Shown here: positions 1 through 11,570 of the stretch, in pieces
Layout: each line of letters opens with the position of its first letter
How positions within the stretch are numbered: the stretch's first letter is position 1
Source of the DNA: Carposina sasakii
Taxonomy: Eukaryota; Arthropoda; Insecta; Lepidoptera; Carposinidae
NCBI GenBank assembly: GCA_014607495.2
Contig: CP053152.1
Coordinates: forward strand, 11,515,899-11,579,898
DNA: 64,000 nt
Direction of reading: 5' to 3'
Made by a program: the position numbers and the translations under genes
The notes under the pieces: generated by a model
Databases searched by the model: none
Told to the model about the DNA's origin: nothing
What the model saw: only the letters and a program-made list of their open reading frames with translations

Positions 1-45
1 GTCGATTCTAACCGTCACACTTAACATCAACTTAAAATAGTTATG
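1..45 (+). mobile_element. MITE terminus fragment at window edge
   Basis: The window opens with gtcgattctaaccgtcacac, which resembles both ends of the small inverted-repeat element at 7709-7850 (ggtcgattctga... and its complement). It is probably one terminus of another copy cut by the window edge. No opposite terminus is visible here, so orientation and length are unknown. Confidence 0.4.
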
Positions 46-79
46 TAGGTATGTCCTTTTCCATTCTTAATTAATATCG

Positions 80-256
80 TCGTCAGCCTATTGCAGTCCA
101 CTGCTGGACGTAGGCCTCCCCCAGTGTACGCCACATGGCTCGATCTCCCGTTTTTGCCATCCAGTCACTACTAGCCGTCCTCTTGTCATCGGTTCATCTG
201 ACCGGAGGGCGCCCAATTCTACGCTTGCCGAGGCGCGGTCTCCATTCGAGAATCCA
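80..256 (-). mobile_element. RTE-like LINE, C-terminal coding fragment (degenerate)
   Basis: Read on the minus strand, this fragment encodes the end of a LINE endonuclease/reverse-transcriptase polyprotein. It starts ILEWRPRLGKRRIGRPPVR and ends MWRTLGEAYVQQWTAIG before a TGA at 85-83. A premature TGA at 196-194 stands where the family normally has Trp (R-W-T-D-D), so the copy is dead. The stop is followed at once by a short GAC/GAT-type tail, the usual tiny 3' end of RTE-like LINEs. Everything upstream (endonuclease and RT palm) is missing, so this is a 5'-truncated insertion. The last 53 nt of the coding strand are shared with the SINE copies at 20297-20551 and 47209-47473. The LINE assignment is solid; the exact clade is inferred from the tail. 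Confidence 0.75.
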
Positions 257-1303
257 TTTTTTTTAATTATTTATTTCATTTAAATTTACAATTAATGCTT
301 AAAATTAGATAGCACATTACCAAACTCGCAGCAGTTTATCGGTAATTATCAGGTTCCAAGATGTTCAAAAACAATAACCATATACTAATCTACCAATCTA
401 TTCATCCATATATATAGGTACAGTCAAATAAAAATGGAGTCACTATCTACCTGCAGCATCAAAACAACCGCTTTCCACTAAATGAATATGATTATATATG
501 GTACATAATATACCTAAACAACATTTTAAAGAATTGTTTGTCTGTCTGTTTGTTCGGGTCATCTTTAAAGTGGCTAGACTGCTTTTTACGGAACTTTAAT
601 TAGCATACAGCGACGTAAGAATCAGTTGTTCAGGCCACTTTAATTAGTTTACTCCACTGTCCATCGGTTCTACGATAGATGTGGCCTAATTAATAAAGAT
701 CATAATATTATAGAGCATTTACGAAACTTATTTCTATAAACGAATGGTGGTATAAAATATAATTAAGATAATGGCATAGAAAACTTTAAATAGTAATTTA
801 AAACACCTATTTCCAAATTACGGTAATCACAGGAACGTTCGTGCCAAAAGGTCAAATGGTGGCAGAAAGTCAATACCCAATCATTACGGGCGTGAAGTGG
901 CGTCGTCGCGTGCAAGCCAAAACTGTGCAATCATCTTTTAAGTTTAGTTAAATTTATAATTACCGGCTACAAGCAGCATAGATTTAATGATAGAGACAAA
1001 CCAAGACACCGGCGTAGTTATTTATAACTTGTGTGATATTAATTATTGACGTAGATTTACGAGTACAATAGATGCCATATTTTTATGCATACCATTTGAA
1101 ACTACATAGTATATGAAATTTTAAGCATAGGTAAGCTAGCATTATGTACCTGGGTGGACATTGGTGTATTTCCGGAATGGGGTAGTCAGAACCGCAAGAT
1201 CATTAAAAACATCCCACAGCCTCGTTAAGTACAGATGTAAATTATCAGTCACACGCCACTAACTTATCGCCTAAGAGAATGAGGTGCCTAAATCAGAAGG
1301 CAC
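257..1303. other. AT-rich non-coding DNA
   Basis: No gene, RNA or clear repeat is visible. There is a slightly GC-richer unique patch near 830-950 and a poly-T run next to the SINE that follows. Confidence 0.6.
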
Positions 1304-1552
1304 TTTTTTTTTCTTTTTTTTTTCACACTTCACAACACATTAACTTAGTCCCACATTAAGATCCCTAAGGTCTTGTGTCGTGGGTACTAAGCAACGGTAT
1401 ATAAATACATAGATAAGTATAGAAACATCCATGACTCGGAAACAAACATTAATATTCATCATATCAATGTTTGCACCTACCGGGATTCGAACCCAGGACC
1501 TATGGCATCGCAGGCAGGGTCACTACCTACTACACCAATCGGCCGTCAACTT
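1304..1552 (-). mobile_element. SINE family B, tRNA-like head (copy 1)
   Basis: On the minus strand the copy begins near 1550 with a tRNA-like head. It carries a good pol III B box (ggttcgaatcccgg) and the line taggtagtgaccctgcctgc, continues through a body shared with 3056-3292, and ends in an A-rich tail (poly-T at 1306-1322 on the plus strand). The body includes a short self-complementary stretch around 'gatatgatgaatattaat'. Length is about 245 bp. This is the best preserved of three copies, and no clear TSD was found. Short open frames here come from the SINE and are not genes. Confidence 0.75.
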
Positions 1553-2337
1553 TATTAATTCAGAATAGAATTATATTACATACTTTTAATGTAACTAACA
1601 CCATGTTAGAAAAACCAGAAGCAAATATTGGTTCAGATTCAAAATTCAAAAGATGCGTTACACCACCTTTCCCAAAACAAGCGACTTCCCCATAAATCAC
1701 GGTACGCCACGAAGCGCATATTTCATAGTTAATTCTTTTGCATTTAGAAACAGCCTGTATAATGCTGGATTGCTGTTGGTTCACCCTGTATATAATGGGA
1801 CGTCCGTCTTCAGGGCCGTTGCATGCACCTGTACTGCAATAAATCTTTATGGTATTGTGAAGTATTTTCAAATTTTTTGTAATTATTTTTAGCAAAGTAA
1901 AATGCAGTAAGTTAATTTGACGAATATGATAATTTTTTCCTAGGTGTATTCATATTTTATTAAGTTTGTGTTTTTTGAGTTATAGTTATTTATTAAAAGT
2001 TTACCTGCTAAATGTTTGAAATATAGCAAAGAAAGTTAATTCATAAATTTATAGATTTGCGCAAAATAAAAGAAACTTATGTTTAAATGCCTTTAAAAAT
2101 ACGCCTATTTTTTATACCTACATGAATTTGAAGTTCCTAGCCTCCTAGAAAATAAATGCTAACCAACTTAGCCTATTTGGTGATATCTCATGTGAGCATT
2201 AATTTTATTTAGGTACTCATACGTTTAAATTATCTAGTAGCGGTTTGTGTAATGCCTAATGCACAACGTTTCTAGACATATAGCGATTGATTATTATTCT
2301 TGAAATAGTGCCATAAATCTAGTATTGGTGAATCTCA
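1553..2337. other. AT-rich non-coding DNA
   Basis: Small overlapping open frames at 1560-1895 on both strands show no recognisable protein. Nothing else is supported. Confidence 0.55.
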
Positions 2338-2440
2338 GCTGCAGCCTCCCTAGGCGGCTATATATCGTGATATCTGGGCCGCCCTGGGAGAAAAGCGGGT
2401 TCGAATCCCGATGTTACTGCCAATGTTGGTTAAAATATTA
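2338..2440 (+). repeat. tRNA-like or SINE head fragment with B box
   Basis: This holds gcgggttcgaatcccgat, a B-box-like match, preceded by a stem-forming stretch (ccctaggcggc ... gccgccctggg). It does not fold as a canonical tRNA that I can see: anticodon arm and acceptor stem do not line up. It is more likely a decayed SINE head, perhaps of a different subfamily from the neighbour. Confidence 0.35.
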
Positions 2441-2489
2441 GAGGCTACACTAAACGATAGTATAGAATGATACCATATTCTATATAATA

Positions 2490-2690
2490 CGTCATAGGTT
2501 CTAGGTTCGAATTCCGGTAGATGCAAACATTAATATGACGAATATCGATATTTGTTTCCGATTCATGTATGTTTTCATACTTATCTATGTATTTATATTA
2601 GTATATCGTACTCACGACAGAATACCTTAGGGATCTTAGTGAGGGGCTATAATGTTCTGTAAAGTGAGTAAATATTTATTAATCCATACT
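2490..2690 (+). mobile_element. SINE family B (copy 2, decayed)
   Basis: It matches copies 1 and 3 from the B box (ggttcgaattccggtag) through the central 'gatatttgtttccga' segment to the 'ccttagggatcttag' segment. The 5' tRNA-like part is degraded. It lies about 370 bp from copy 3 in the same orientation. Confidence 0.65.
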
Positions 2691-3055
2691 TGCGTTACTT
2701 TTGAATTATATAAAGATAAACATACGTCGAAAGGGGAAACACGCAGCCACATTCCCTTTCCAACTATCTGAAAAGCCAGGATGGTCCCAAATTGGCAAAT
2801 GGTTTATACGCACCGTCCCATGTAAATGATGGAGCATCACAATAGACGCCGGCAAGTTTAGCCAGCTCTTTGGTTTCAAAATTCACACCCCGTTTTACGC
2901 TCACTAATTTTCTTGTTCGGACACGATTTCTGCAGACCCCTCATTATAAGATAGCTTTTACACTAGTGAAAAAACGCGCTTACGGCTGGTTTTTCATAGC
3001 CATATCAACGCATTATTCTGATAATAATGTGTCAGATCTATACTTAAATATAGAC
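2691..3055. other. Non-coding spacer between SINE copies
   Basis: No gene or recognisable repeat is seen. A 63-codon open frame at 2870-3061 has no recognised similarity. Confidence 0.5.
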
Positions 3056-3292
3056 GGCTGACTGGTCTAGTAGGTAGTGACCCTGCCTGCGACGCCATAG
3101 GCACTGGGTTCGAATCCCGGTAGGGCTAACATTGATATGATGAATATCAATGTTTGTTTCCGAGTCATGGATGTTTCTATACTTATCTATGTATTTATAT
3201 ACCGTTGCTTAGTACCCACGACACAAGACCTTAGGGATCTTACTGTGGGACTAGGTTAATGTGTTGTGTAGTGTGTGGAAAAAAAAACTGTT
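3056..3292 (+). mobile_element. SINE family B, tRNA-like head (copy 3)
   Basis: Plus-strand copy with an intact head (tggtctagtaggtagtgacc), the B box ggttcgaatcccggtag and the same body as copy 1, ending gtgtgg followed by A9. A-box-like and B-box elements in the usual order support a pol III-transcribed SINE. It is about 237 bp, with no perfect TSD evident. Confidence 0.75.
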
Positions 3293-4064
3293 AAATCGAC
3301 TGTCATTTTGTAGTTGGTTAGTATTCCAAATATGTATATGTTAGTCAAATGGGTAACAAAAGTTAAGCGCGTTTTCCGACTCGTTAGTGGTGTGTGGATA
3401 CTAAAACATTCTTACGAACTCTATACAAAATGTCATTTTACACTTCGGAAAGAAATTATTCTGTCTCTATAATGTCGAAAAATATTCTGCAAAATTAATT
3501 GATACTCGTACATATTTAATTAGGTAATACATAAATAATACTTGAAATATACTTAGTACAGGTACCAATGTTAAATCTTGTCAGAAAATAGAACCAATAT
3601 CGCATTGGAGTATCTACTCTTTGTCTTTCTGAATCGGTAGAGTTTTTGACTCGCCAATGTAAAAGCGATGTAATAATTCGAGGGAAACTATTATAGTAGA
3701 ACCTCTCGAGCCAGTAATTAATTTCGCCATAAACTGGATCAATTGAAGCGTGAATATTTCTATTATAAATGGTAATTAATTTTTAATTTGACCTTTTGTA
3801 TTTTAAGTCTGAGTTCTTATTCTTTATTGTACACATACAATTATATACAGACAGAAATTATGAAAGAAAATGTACAAAGGCGTGCTTATCTCTGAAAGAG
3901 ATTTCTTCCAGCAAACCATTTGGGAAAGTGATAATTAAATATAAAAGATAGATATGCGTGTACACAGAATCTATGTAGGGTTATTTGAATTTCAATAAAC
4001 ATGTCCAATATAAACATTTCAGTGATCATGTAATGGTTGGACATTTATTATTATTAGTTATATT
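3293..4064. other. AT-rich non-coding DNA
   Basis: Nothing supported. The segment is AT-rich, with short GC-richer patches only. Confidence 0.6.
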
Positions 4065-4165
4065 AAGTCAGAAGTGGCACCATGTGGTTATATCGGCACT
4101 TGGTGCTCTGCCTACCCCGTAATGGATAAAGGCGTGATTATATGTATGTATGTATATATGTAATA
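4065..4165 (+). repeat. Family C interspersed repeat, 3' end with (TATG)n tail
   Basis: It contains gtcagaagtggcaccatgtg and ttggtgctctgcctaccccg, then aaaggcgtgattatatgtat leading into a (TATG)n tail. The same sequence occurs in reverse at 9670-9870 and 53570-53660. It is a 5'-truncated copy whose orientation is set by the tail. Confidence 0.65.
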
Positions 4166-7100
4166 GATGATATTTTGGAGGCTAAGCTACGTCTCTATAA
4201 TTTATTAATTCCTTATGAATATCGCTGTACTCGAAAGAAAGTATTGTTTTTATAAAACTTTACTCCTATCAAATCCCTTGTGGGGTGATTTACACCACTA
4301 TTAGGTAAATAGCATGAGAGTATGTTAGTAAGTAGAATAGAATAGAATAGAAGTACTTTGAGCTAAAACTCCAGTTTGAAAAGTTTTTGTCATAAAAATA
4401 ATCAAAATCTGATTTAAAGCTAAGCACAGATTTGATTACATTTTGCTGTTAAATCATATACTAAGTTTAACACTAAACACTTACTAATAAGAACTAAAGA
4501 ACCAATCAAAACCGACAATATACCCTAAATACTGATCATATGTGAAACTGCACTATAACCTAAGACGTTGAACTAACGAGGTACACAATATTCTATCACG
4601 AATTTTCCATAATAGCCTGATTCGGTACAGTCTAAGCACGTTTCACCGAAGCCAACATTACCTTTACGGGGCCGCATATGCAATAAGATACATCACGATA
4701 CCGGCGAAGTTCCCGAACAAAGCCGCAGCGCGTCCTATATGTATATACACAACTAGTGTGTACATGTTCTATTGTCGAATTCACTTACCTCAGCGACATA
4801 CGGCAGGATAAGTTTGGTCTGTTTGAATACAATGTTAGGTGGCAGTGACATGGAATATCGTTTAAAATTTTTTTTTTTACTTATTTCGTTAGTTTTATAA
4901 CAAGTTTATAACTGTATTCAATGTTTAGCTGTTATAATAACTACTTCATCTGTATGAACTATAGTATCCTCTGTTATCTTGTTGATCAAATTCCGGTCAG
5001 TTAGTTTTTACGTTTACGAAAATCCTTTTCCAAATTTAACGTTTATCATATTAGTAATCATTTTGACATTAACAAAACGAGTTACTTTTATCAAAAAAAT
5101 CGATTAATCTACATTTCCATAGTTCGTCAAACCGTATAACAGTATCAACGTATCTAGCTCGCGGCCAGTCTCGCAAATTCTCACCTGAGACCGACTCCAG
5201 CTTACTAAGACTTCGCAACTTTGACGTCGGTCGCTCTTGAATTACTAGATACCGCTGAATAGAGAGTGCCTCAATAGCGAATTATCGGGAATGTCTATAA
5301 GTCTAGTTGAATTTGCTGAGAGAGGAGCGGCGACTAATTTGCAGTGTTATACTCATTTATATTGTTAACTGTATAATATTTTTTCGTTAGTAGTATGACT
5401 AAATACTTCCAACAAAGTTAAGTTGATTATATTTCAATAAGCACCCACCTATCATGGATGTAAATTATGTTTTAAATTGCATTGCAGCACATGTAAGTAC
5501 AGCGAGCAACAACACAATAAACTTTAAAGCGGATAAGAAGAAAAAAAATACAGGAAATACGAGGCCTGCAATTGGCATTTACAGCTCGCCTCCTATAAAC
5601 GCTACAAACTAGGAAAGTACCAACAAAGTAGCCTGAACTGCAGTAGCCAGGTCTGTGCTAATTAGCCTGGCGCTACTTCGGCACGTAACGCTCGTATTCC
5701 ACCATAAATATAGCAAGAAATCGGGAACATCCCCATAAATTCCTCTCGTAAAAGGCTCTGCGATTATGTTAGAGGGTGGTATTAGCAAAGTTTGTCCGTT
5801 GGGGGGTGCGTACCCCCTCTAATACATTTTTCGTTGATGTAACACGATTTCTCGCCGCCGCTCGGTTACGTGATGGATTAAGAACAGCTCCGGCTCGCCA
5901 GCATAGGATTAAGAAAGGGGCTCCAATATTTAGGACTTTGCCGGCTAATATACAATCTTTACTTGTCGATAGACTTTAGCCGCGTAACGCGTGGGGCTGA
6001 TGGACTTTTTCCCTTATGTTTACATCCAATCTGTGTGGACATATCTTTCTTAAGCGTAGATTATGATATTCGTGTAAAGCTTAGTACACAAAATAAATAA
6101 TATTACAAACATTACCTACTTACTTACATTAATATTTTAATATACTAGGTAAAATAATATCGCGTACTTACTACCTATGTTACTGCGTAGTAAAAGCTTA
6201 ATTTTCCAATTTCAACGTTATACTACCCCATGTTTTCCCAAATAAGGGATATATTCTCAACGTATTCGACTTTTTCCTTCGACAATAATCATAAATACAT
6301 TACGCGCGATTGGCCCCGATCCGCTTCAGCCGTAAACAAAGCACCTCTATTCTCCTCAACTCTTTATTGCCTATCTAACTTTGACGGATTTTAATAATCT
6401 GACTTGATAGTCTCGCTGGATACGCTCGAGATACGGTTATATCCGTGTGCCTGTTTCAATAAAGTTGATGTAAATCGATGTAAGTACTTTATATATATAT
6501 ATCCAGCTAGTATCGTTGTTGTATTAGGTGGATAAATCGCTAGATAAATAAATAACCATGTCAGCTACCATAAGAAATTTGAATCGAAAAGGCATTTTTG
6601 TCCAACCCCAAGTCACATAAAAACAATTACCGAATATAAAATATACTTAGTTAATGTTTGATGAATAATTAGCTGGTTTATGATGAGATACATTACTTAT
6701 TTATCTATTAAGATATAATTTGAAAGGAAAACCTAAATAAAAGTTGGCAAACTTAAACATTTCCGTACCGTATATTAATTAACATATACTAATTTGAACA
6801 AATTTCGAACATTTTCCTTACATCCGACGTTTAGAGTCGAATGGCAGCCCCCCGGACGTATAAATACTGAATAAGCAGTAAACTGTATTACTTCGACGAA
6901 CCCTTTTCACTTGGCGAATTAGTAAAAAGCTACTGGGGAGTGAAAATTTTAACTTAAATGCGTCCGTAAGCTTGTACCTGCGCGTGTGTTTGACAGTCCG
7001 AAGTGATTACATTGCATCGCTCTACCCTTCCTTTCGTTTGTTTTGATTTGGCTTAATTTGATTTGTGACATTTCTCGCATTGCGTAACGCGCCGAGCAAT

Positions 7101-7249
7101 TAAATGGAGCGTGTGCGTTCCTTCTTTTTGTTTTCATTTGCGCGCCACATATCATTCTCAATAGACGAACGAGAAAGACACTTAGACAAACGTATAATAC
7201 GAATCCGGGCATAGTACAACAAAAATGCCGGTAATTTGTCTACTCGTAG
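4166..7249. other. Long non-coding stretch with unique GC-richer patches
   Basis: Mostly AT-rich. Unique GC-richer patches at about 5150-5340, 5550-6030, 6290-6420 and 6830-7240 match no repeat family in the window. One carries a small inverted repeat (gccagg ... cctggc near 5650). They could be regulatory. A pentanucleotide (gaata)n lies near 4330. No gene is supported; a 67-codon frame at 5776-5979 is not recognised. Confidence 0.5.
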
Positions 7250-7292
7250 ATCGGCCCTTGGTGCTCTGCCTACGGCGTGGGTAAGTACGGCA
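7250..7292 (+). repeat. Family C 3'-end fragment
   Basis: A short match to family C: atcggcccttggtgctctgc followed by ctacggcgtggg, a diverged version of the 'taccccgtaaggg' line. No tail remains. Confidence 0.45.
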
Positions 7293-7708
7293 AGTCAGGT
7301 GAAATTATCGCGCGTAATTAAAAATGCCAACATACGCGCAGACGTGCGCTGGGTTGTCTAATTAGCAAAAAGTTAATGAACAGACGCGCATGCTTGACAG
7401 TGACAAGCTCCCGTGAAAATGGCAAAATGAAACAGGATGAAACACGTTTAATTTGCATAGCGAGGTACTAGCGGAGTATAACATGCCACACGTCCGTTCA
7501 CATTGCGAGTGGATAGCTCGCTTTACCTACCAACTCTATACTTGACATGTCAGAATAGAGAGAAGCATGCGGAGATGTCACGGATTGGGTTTATCCGTAC
7601 GGCTAAAAAAAATATTAATATGTCCGGTAACTTTGTCATGCAAAGTTAAAACAGACGCCGATTTATTATGGTTATCAGAGCATATCCACAATGTTTATTG
7701 TTATTATG

Positions 7709-7850
7709 GTCGATTCTGAGTCATACTTAAACCTAAATGTAAAAATTAGTCCTACCTGTCCCTTTCTCTCAGCCATTTATGTTAAGAACGGAGAAGGATA
7801 GACCTGGCTAAGATTAAGTTTACGTTTAAGTGTGACTGTCAGAATCGCCC
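7709..7850. mobile_element. Small MITE with imperfect terminal inverted repeats
   Basis: The left end ggtcgattctgagtcatact pairs with the complement of the right end, gggcgattctgacagtcaca. Similarity continues inward for about 60 bp with gaps (cttaaacctaaa versus cttaaacgtaaa; cctgtccctttctct versus ggtctatccttctcc). The element is about 142 bp, nearly all inverted repeat, and has no coding capacity. Superfamily is unknown because no TSD could be fixed. A related terminus sits at position 1. Confidence 0.55.
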
Positions 7851-9118
7851 ATATTGTCGTTTTAAATGACGTAATAAATAAACTAGCTCCATCAAACTTC
7901 TTACCTACTTACACATGGACAGATATTAGGTATATACGTCCAACCGTGCTTTATATTTCATCAACTAATAAAACTAAAGTCCGGACTACGATTTCATTTT
8001 GTAAACTGCTATTATAGTAGAGACATGCTTATACATTTTTTTCTACTATCGTTGTAAAATGCGATCCAAAAAAACTTTTTGTTATATAGAGCACGGTTTT
8101 TCGGACGCCAATATCTTGCATAATACTCACAAGTATTGACTAATTCCTAAAAGGTAGTTAATTTACCTTATTTTACTATATGTCTAATAATGCAATCTCA
8201 AAATACCTTAACAAAATCTTCAATGTAAACACATTCAAGATATAAAAGCCGTGCCACAAGACTGTACTTCAGAAGCGTCAGTCACATACCCCAGGCAGGA
8301 TGGGAAATCGATGTCATTATGATAGATTATCCTCAAGCCTCGTGTGCTCTGATTGGCTTTGTTACAATTCGTGTCAGTTATGAAGTCTCCTGCCAAAAGC
8401 GCTAGTGTCGTTATATCTCTGATGCTGTTTCACTTACTTCATTGAACTCCATTTAGATCCGTGGGACTTGATGGTTGGAATGGACATTAGGAATGCCGTC
8501 TTCGCCACCTGAGAGCGCACTTTGGCGACTAATTTGACGGATCGATGGTGTACGTCACAAGTGTGAGATGACCTTAATGGCCTGTTGTTTTGAGGGGCAT
8601 CGAGATGCGTGTTTAGTCACGAATTCCGAATGTGACATTGTGATAGGTATAGACAGTATATAGGTAATGGTTTCAATCTAAGAAAAGGGAATATGAAAAT
8701 GATGTACGTTTTTCTCAATTAATCTAGCTGGATCGCACCGCGGACACCCAGGACTTCAGTTATAGATATATAATTCTATTTCTGTATTTTCAGATACACT
8801 CCCTAGAAACATACACGTTAACTTTTAGATTCCTACGACCTGAGTACTTAGACAATGTAATTTCTTTTCAAATCTACTTTCGTTGTCGTAATATCAACCA
8901 ATATCGGTTAGACATCATCACGTGACTTGACGAATGCACGAAAATTAAGGCTTCCTATTGAAGTAAACATATTTATACATCCGATCGTGAAATAATGTTC
9001 CTTGACTATCAAAATTCGTTGTATCAATTCAGCTATGCATTGCCTGTCGGTCTCTCAGTAACGGCAGAGTATTGATCATATTTCTTTTAGCGATGTCTCA
9101 AAATCTTCCTTTATTATC
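7851..9118. other. Non-coding DNA, partly GC-balanced
   Basis: The part at about 8260-8640 is GC-balanced and unique within the window. It may be an unrecognised repeat or a regulatory block. No protein similarity was recognised. Confidence 0.5.
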
Positions 9119-9305
9119 TACTAGCGACCCGCCCCGGCTTTGCATAAGTGCAATGCTGATACTATACATATAAACCTTCCTCTTGAATCACTCTATCTAT
9201 TTGAGGAAACCGCATCAAAATCGTTGTATAGTTTAAAAGATCTAAGCATACATAGGGACAGACAGACAGGAGCAACTTTATTTTTACTATGTTATTGATA
9301 GCTAT
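9119..9305 (-). repeat. Interspersed repeat with 'ctagcgacccgccccggctt' end
   Basis: The segment runs from ctagcgacccgccccggctt through ctctatctatttgagg, aaccgcatcaaaatcgttg and acatagggacagacagac to a 'ttttactatgttattgatag' end. I recognise it as a very common insect interspersed repeat, but I cannot assign its class. Only one copy is present here. Strand is nominal. Confidence 0.45.
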
Positions 9306-9669
9306 ATTTCGCTAAAGCTATAGTTAATATTATGATTACATGCAAATGATGAGACATGGAAGTACCACGAACGCAAGAACTTTAGATCCTTCACCCTTCA
9401 CGCATCACCCTTTATTCCGTTCAAAGGTTCGACCCTGCCTTATAAACGTAGTTCAAGCAGTTCCACGGAATATATTATATTCCTATTATTATCAACGTGT
9501 AAGTAAACCTGTTTATCTGTTTCTGTATCACGACAAAACAGGTAGGACAAAAATGATATCAAAATTATGCAAATTATATTGAATTGTACTAGTTTCAATT
9601 TTTATTGGTAACTCTCGCATTTAATTACTCGTGATTCTGTAATCCGAATATAGCTGCTACTCGGAAACC
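9306..9669. other. AT-rich non-coding DNA
   Basis: An 80-codon open frame (9340-9582) has no recognisable similarity. Nothing else is seen. Confidence 0.5.
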
Positions 9670-9870
9670 ATGTAAATCATACATACATATAATCACGCCT
9701 TTATCCCTTACGGGGTAGGCAGAGCACCAAGGGCCGATAGAACCACATGGTGCCACTTCTGACCAATTTTGAGGGTATAGTTGAGATGTACAAGTTCGGT
9801 CGCCTACAAAACACCGAAACCCTCTTGTCCCTATACTGACTTGTAACGTTTTTTTTTTCACTCCCAGAGC
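9670..9870 (-). repeat. Family C interspersed repeat (minus copy)
   Basis: On the minus strand it reads 'atgctgctctgggagtga', then 'ggacaagagggtttcggtg', 'gtcagaagtggcaccatgtg' and 'ttggtgctctgcctaccccg', ending in a (TATG)n tail at 9680-9690. It covers more of the family than the 4.1 kb copy and aligns with 53570-53790, which has extra sequence in the middle. An open frame on the minus strand here is part of the repeat. Confidence 0.65.
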
Positions 9871-10364
9871 AGCATAGAAGTAATTATATATTTTTCCATT
9901 ACCAGTAGTATCATCAAGATTAACTAGTTAGTACCTATTAGCGTTTCACTGAATATACAACTTTTTTTACACTTTAAAAAGTAAAATATACATATGTATG
10001 TACATTTTATATAAGGGAGTTATATATATATAGGTTACAACAGTCAAGTACAGCAAGTTTTGGTAACTCTTTCCTAATGAATCGTCCGCTGTGTCGCCTC
10101 GTAATGGTTTCCTTTCCAGCCTTTGTCAACTTTGTAACTCTTCACGGAGATATCTGGAAGAGACTGTGGCGTCATTAATGTATTTAATGTTTATATAAGT
10201 ACATTTATTCCTTAAGGATGGCTTGGGTAACGTAATTTAGTATCTCACCCATTGGTTTGCTTTCAAAGTGGAATCCCCATCGAAAAATTGGTCTTCCAAC
10301 AAACCAATACGTCAATCTCTCCTATGTAAGTCGTAGGTACCTGTAATTTTTATGTTTTTATTTA

Positions 10365-10560
10365 AAAACTTGTGGACGCCCGTGACACCGTTCACGTGGA
10401 CTGCAGAAAAACAAAATGTCGAAATTATCAGTGATAAAACATTTCCCGGGATAAAAAGTAGTCTATATGTTAAGTGAGACCTGTCACAATATATTCCTGA
10501 AAACTGCATCAAAATCGGCTGTTTCTGAGATGAAATGTACACAAACGTCGATCCGTTACA
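10365..10560 (-). mobile_element. Helitron-like fragment (decayed)
   Basis: It has the features 'cacgtggactgcagaaaaac', 'cccgggataaaaagtag' and 'gcatcaaaatcggctg' in the same order as the better copy at 49043-49270. The start (gacgcccgtgacaccg) is a decayed version of the 'agcccgcgacttc' hairpin region. Termini are eroded. Confidence 0.5.
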
Positions 10561-10651
10561 ATTTTATTATATGTGTAGATAACACATTGCACAGAGAAAT
10601 ACTCTGTTATTACGTATTAATGCAGTGTAGAATCATCCAAAACCAATGTAA

Positions 10652-10680
10652 TTTTATTTATTTATTTATTTATTTATTTA
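10652..10680 (+). repeat. (TTTA)n microsatellite
   Basis: Seven TTTA units in a row. Confidence 0.9.
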
Positions 10681-10689
10681 CACATTCGT

Positions 10690-11397
10690 TAATTCAGTTA
10701 TGATTTCTTAAAGTAGGCCTAGGCAAATCCAGAAGCTCACAACTCTACGCGCCAAAGAAATAAAGTTTATTTATTTCCTCCACATAAGTAAACACAAGAA
10801 CCTTCGTATAGTTCCTGGCGTCTTCTTCAGCATTCATTTAGTCTCATGCAAAGACACGTCCCCTGATTAAACACTCTTTATACCTACGCTATTTGCGCAA
10901 GCCGTAATTAAAGATACGACGCCGTTTACGCAATCAAAAGAAGATGTACTTATTAATCTGCCGTCAATATTTGTACTTATTAATCAACGTGTACTCTATA
11001 CATTAAATAGGTTTATACCAAAAAAAAATCATTAAAATTTGAAATATCGCTATTAACGAAAAACGTTCGTACTCAAACTAATATGGAAACCAGACTTGAT
11101 TTTGATCGTGATGATGAGGAGATTATGTTTTCGCTGTTTCTTATGGCTATATTTTAGCGGAATTTGGACTACAAATAAATGTAATTAAGAAAACTGACCC
11201 ACTCTAAATAGTAAAACCAAGAATAGGAAATTGCATTACCGCGCATACTCTTGTATTAAATTCCTTTACAGATATTCTACGTTATTTATTGCTTTTTGTT
11301 AAACTTTGATGTTAAATTTTTTTTCTAAAAGTCTTTTAGAGTAAAAGTACCGTATCTATATTATATTTTTAATTATTGTTCTCATAATGTTGTGTGA
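10690..11397. other. AT-rich non-coding DNA
   Basis: No gene or clear repeat is visible. Confidence 0.6.
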
Positions 11398-11570
11398 TCC
11401 CTACTAATATTATAGATATAATTGCGAAAGTATGTTTATTTGTTTGTTACCACTTCACGCGTTATTTACTCTATCAACCTTCTTGATATTTTGCATATGT
11501 ACATAATGTATAGGTAGGTAGTTGGGAGTACAGAAATGGGCATAGGCTAAATTCCACGCGAACATTCTTG
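11398..11570 (+). mobile_element. Helitron-like 5'-end fragment
   Basis: It starts tccctactaatattatagat and continues attgcgaaagtatgtttatt and ttcacgcgttatttactc. This follows the Helitron-like 5' end seen at 15222 and, reversed, at 49270. A weak 'ccacgcg' near 11556 may be the remains of the 3' hairpin. Confidence 0.5.

Noticed and set aside
1471..1695. Small protein starting MHLPGFEPRTYGIAGR
   Set aside because: It is the antisense of a SINE B-box region, a well-known source of spurious 'GFEPRT' peptides.
2338..2440. A functional tRNA gene
   Set aside because: There is a B box, but no proper acceptor stem or anticodon arm that I can fold; it is more like a SINE head.
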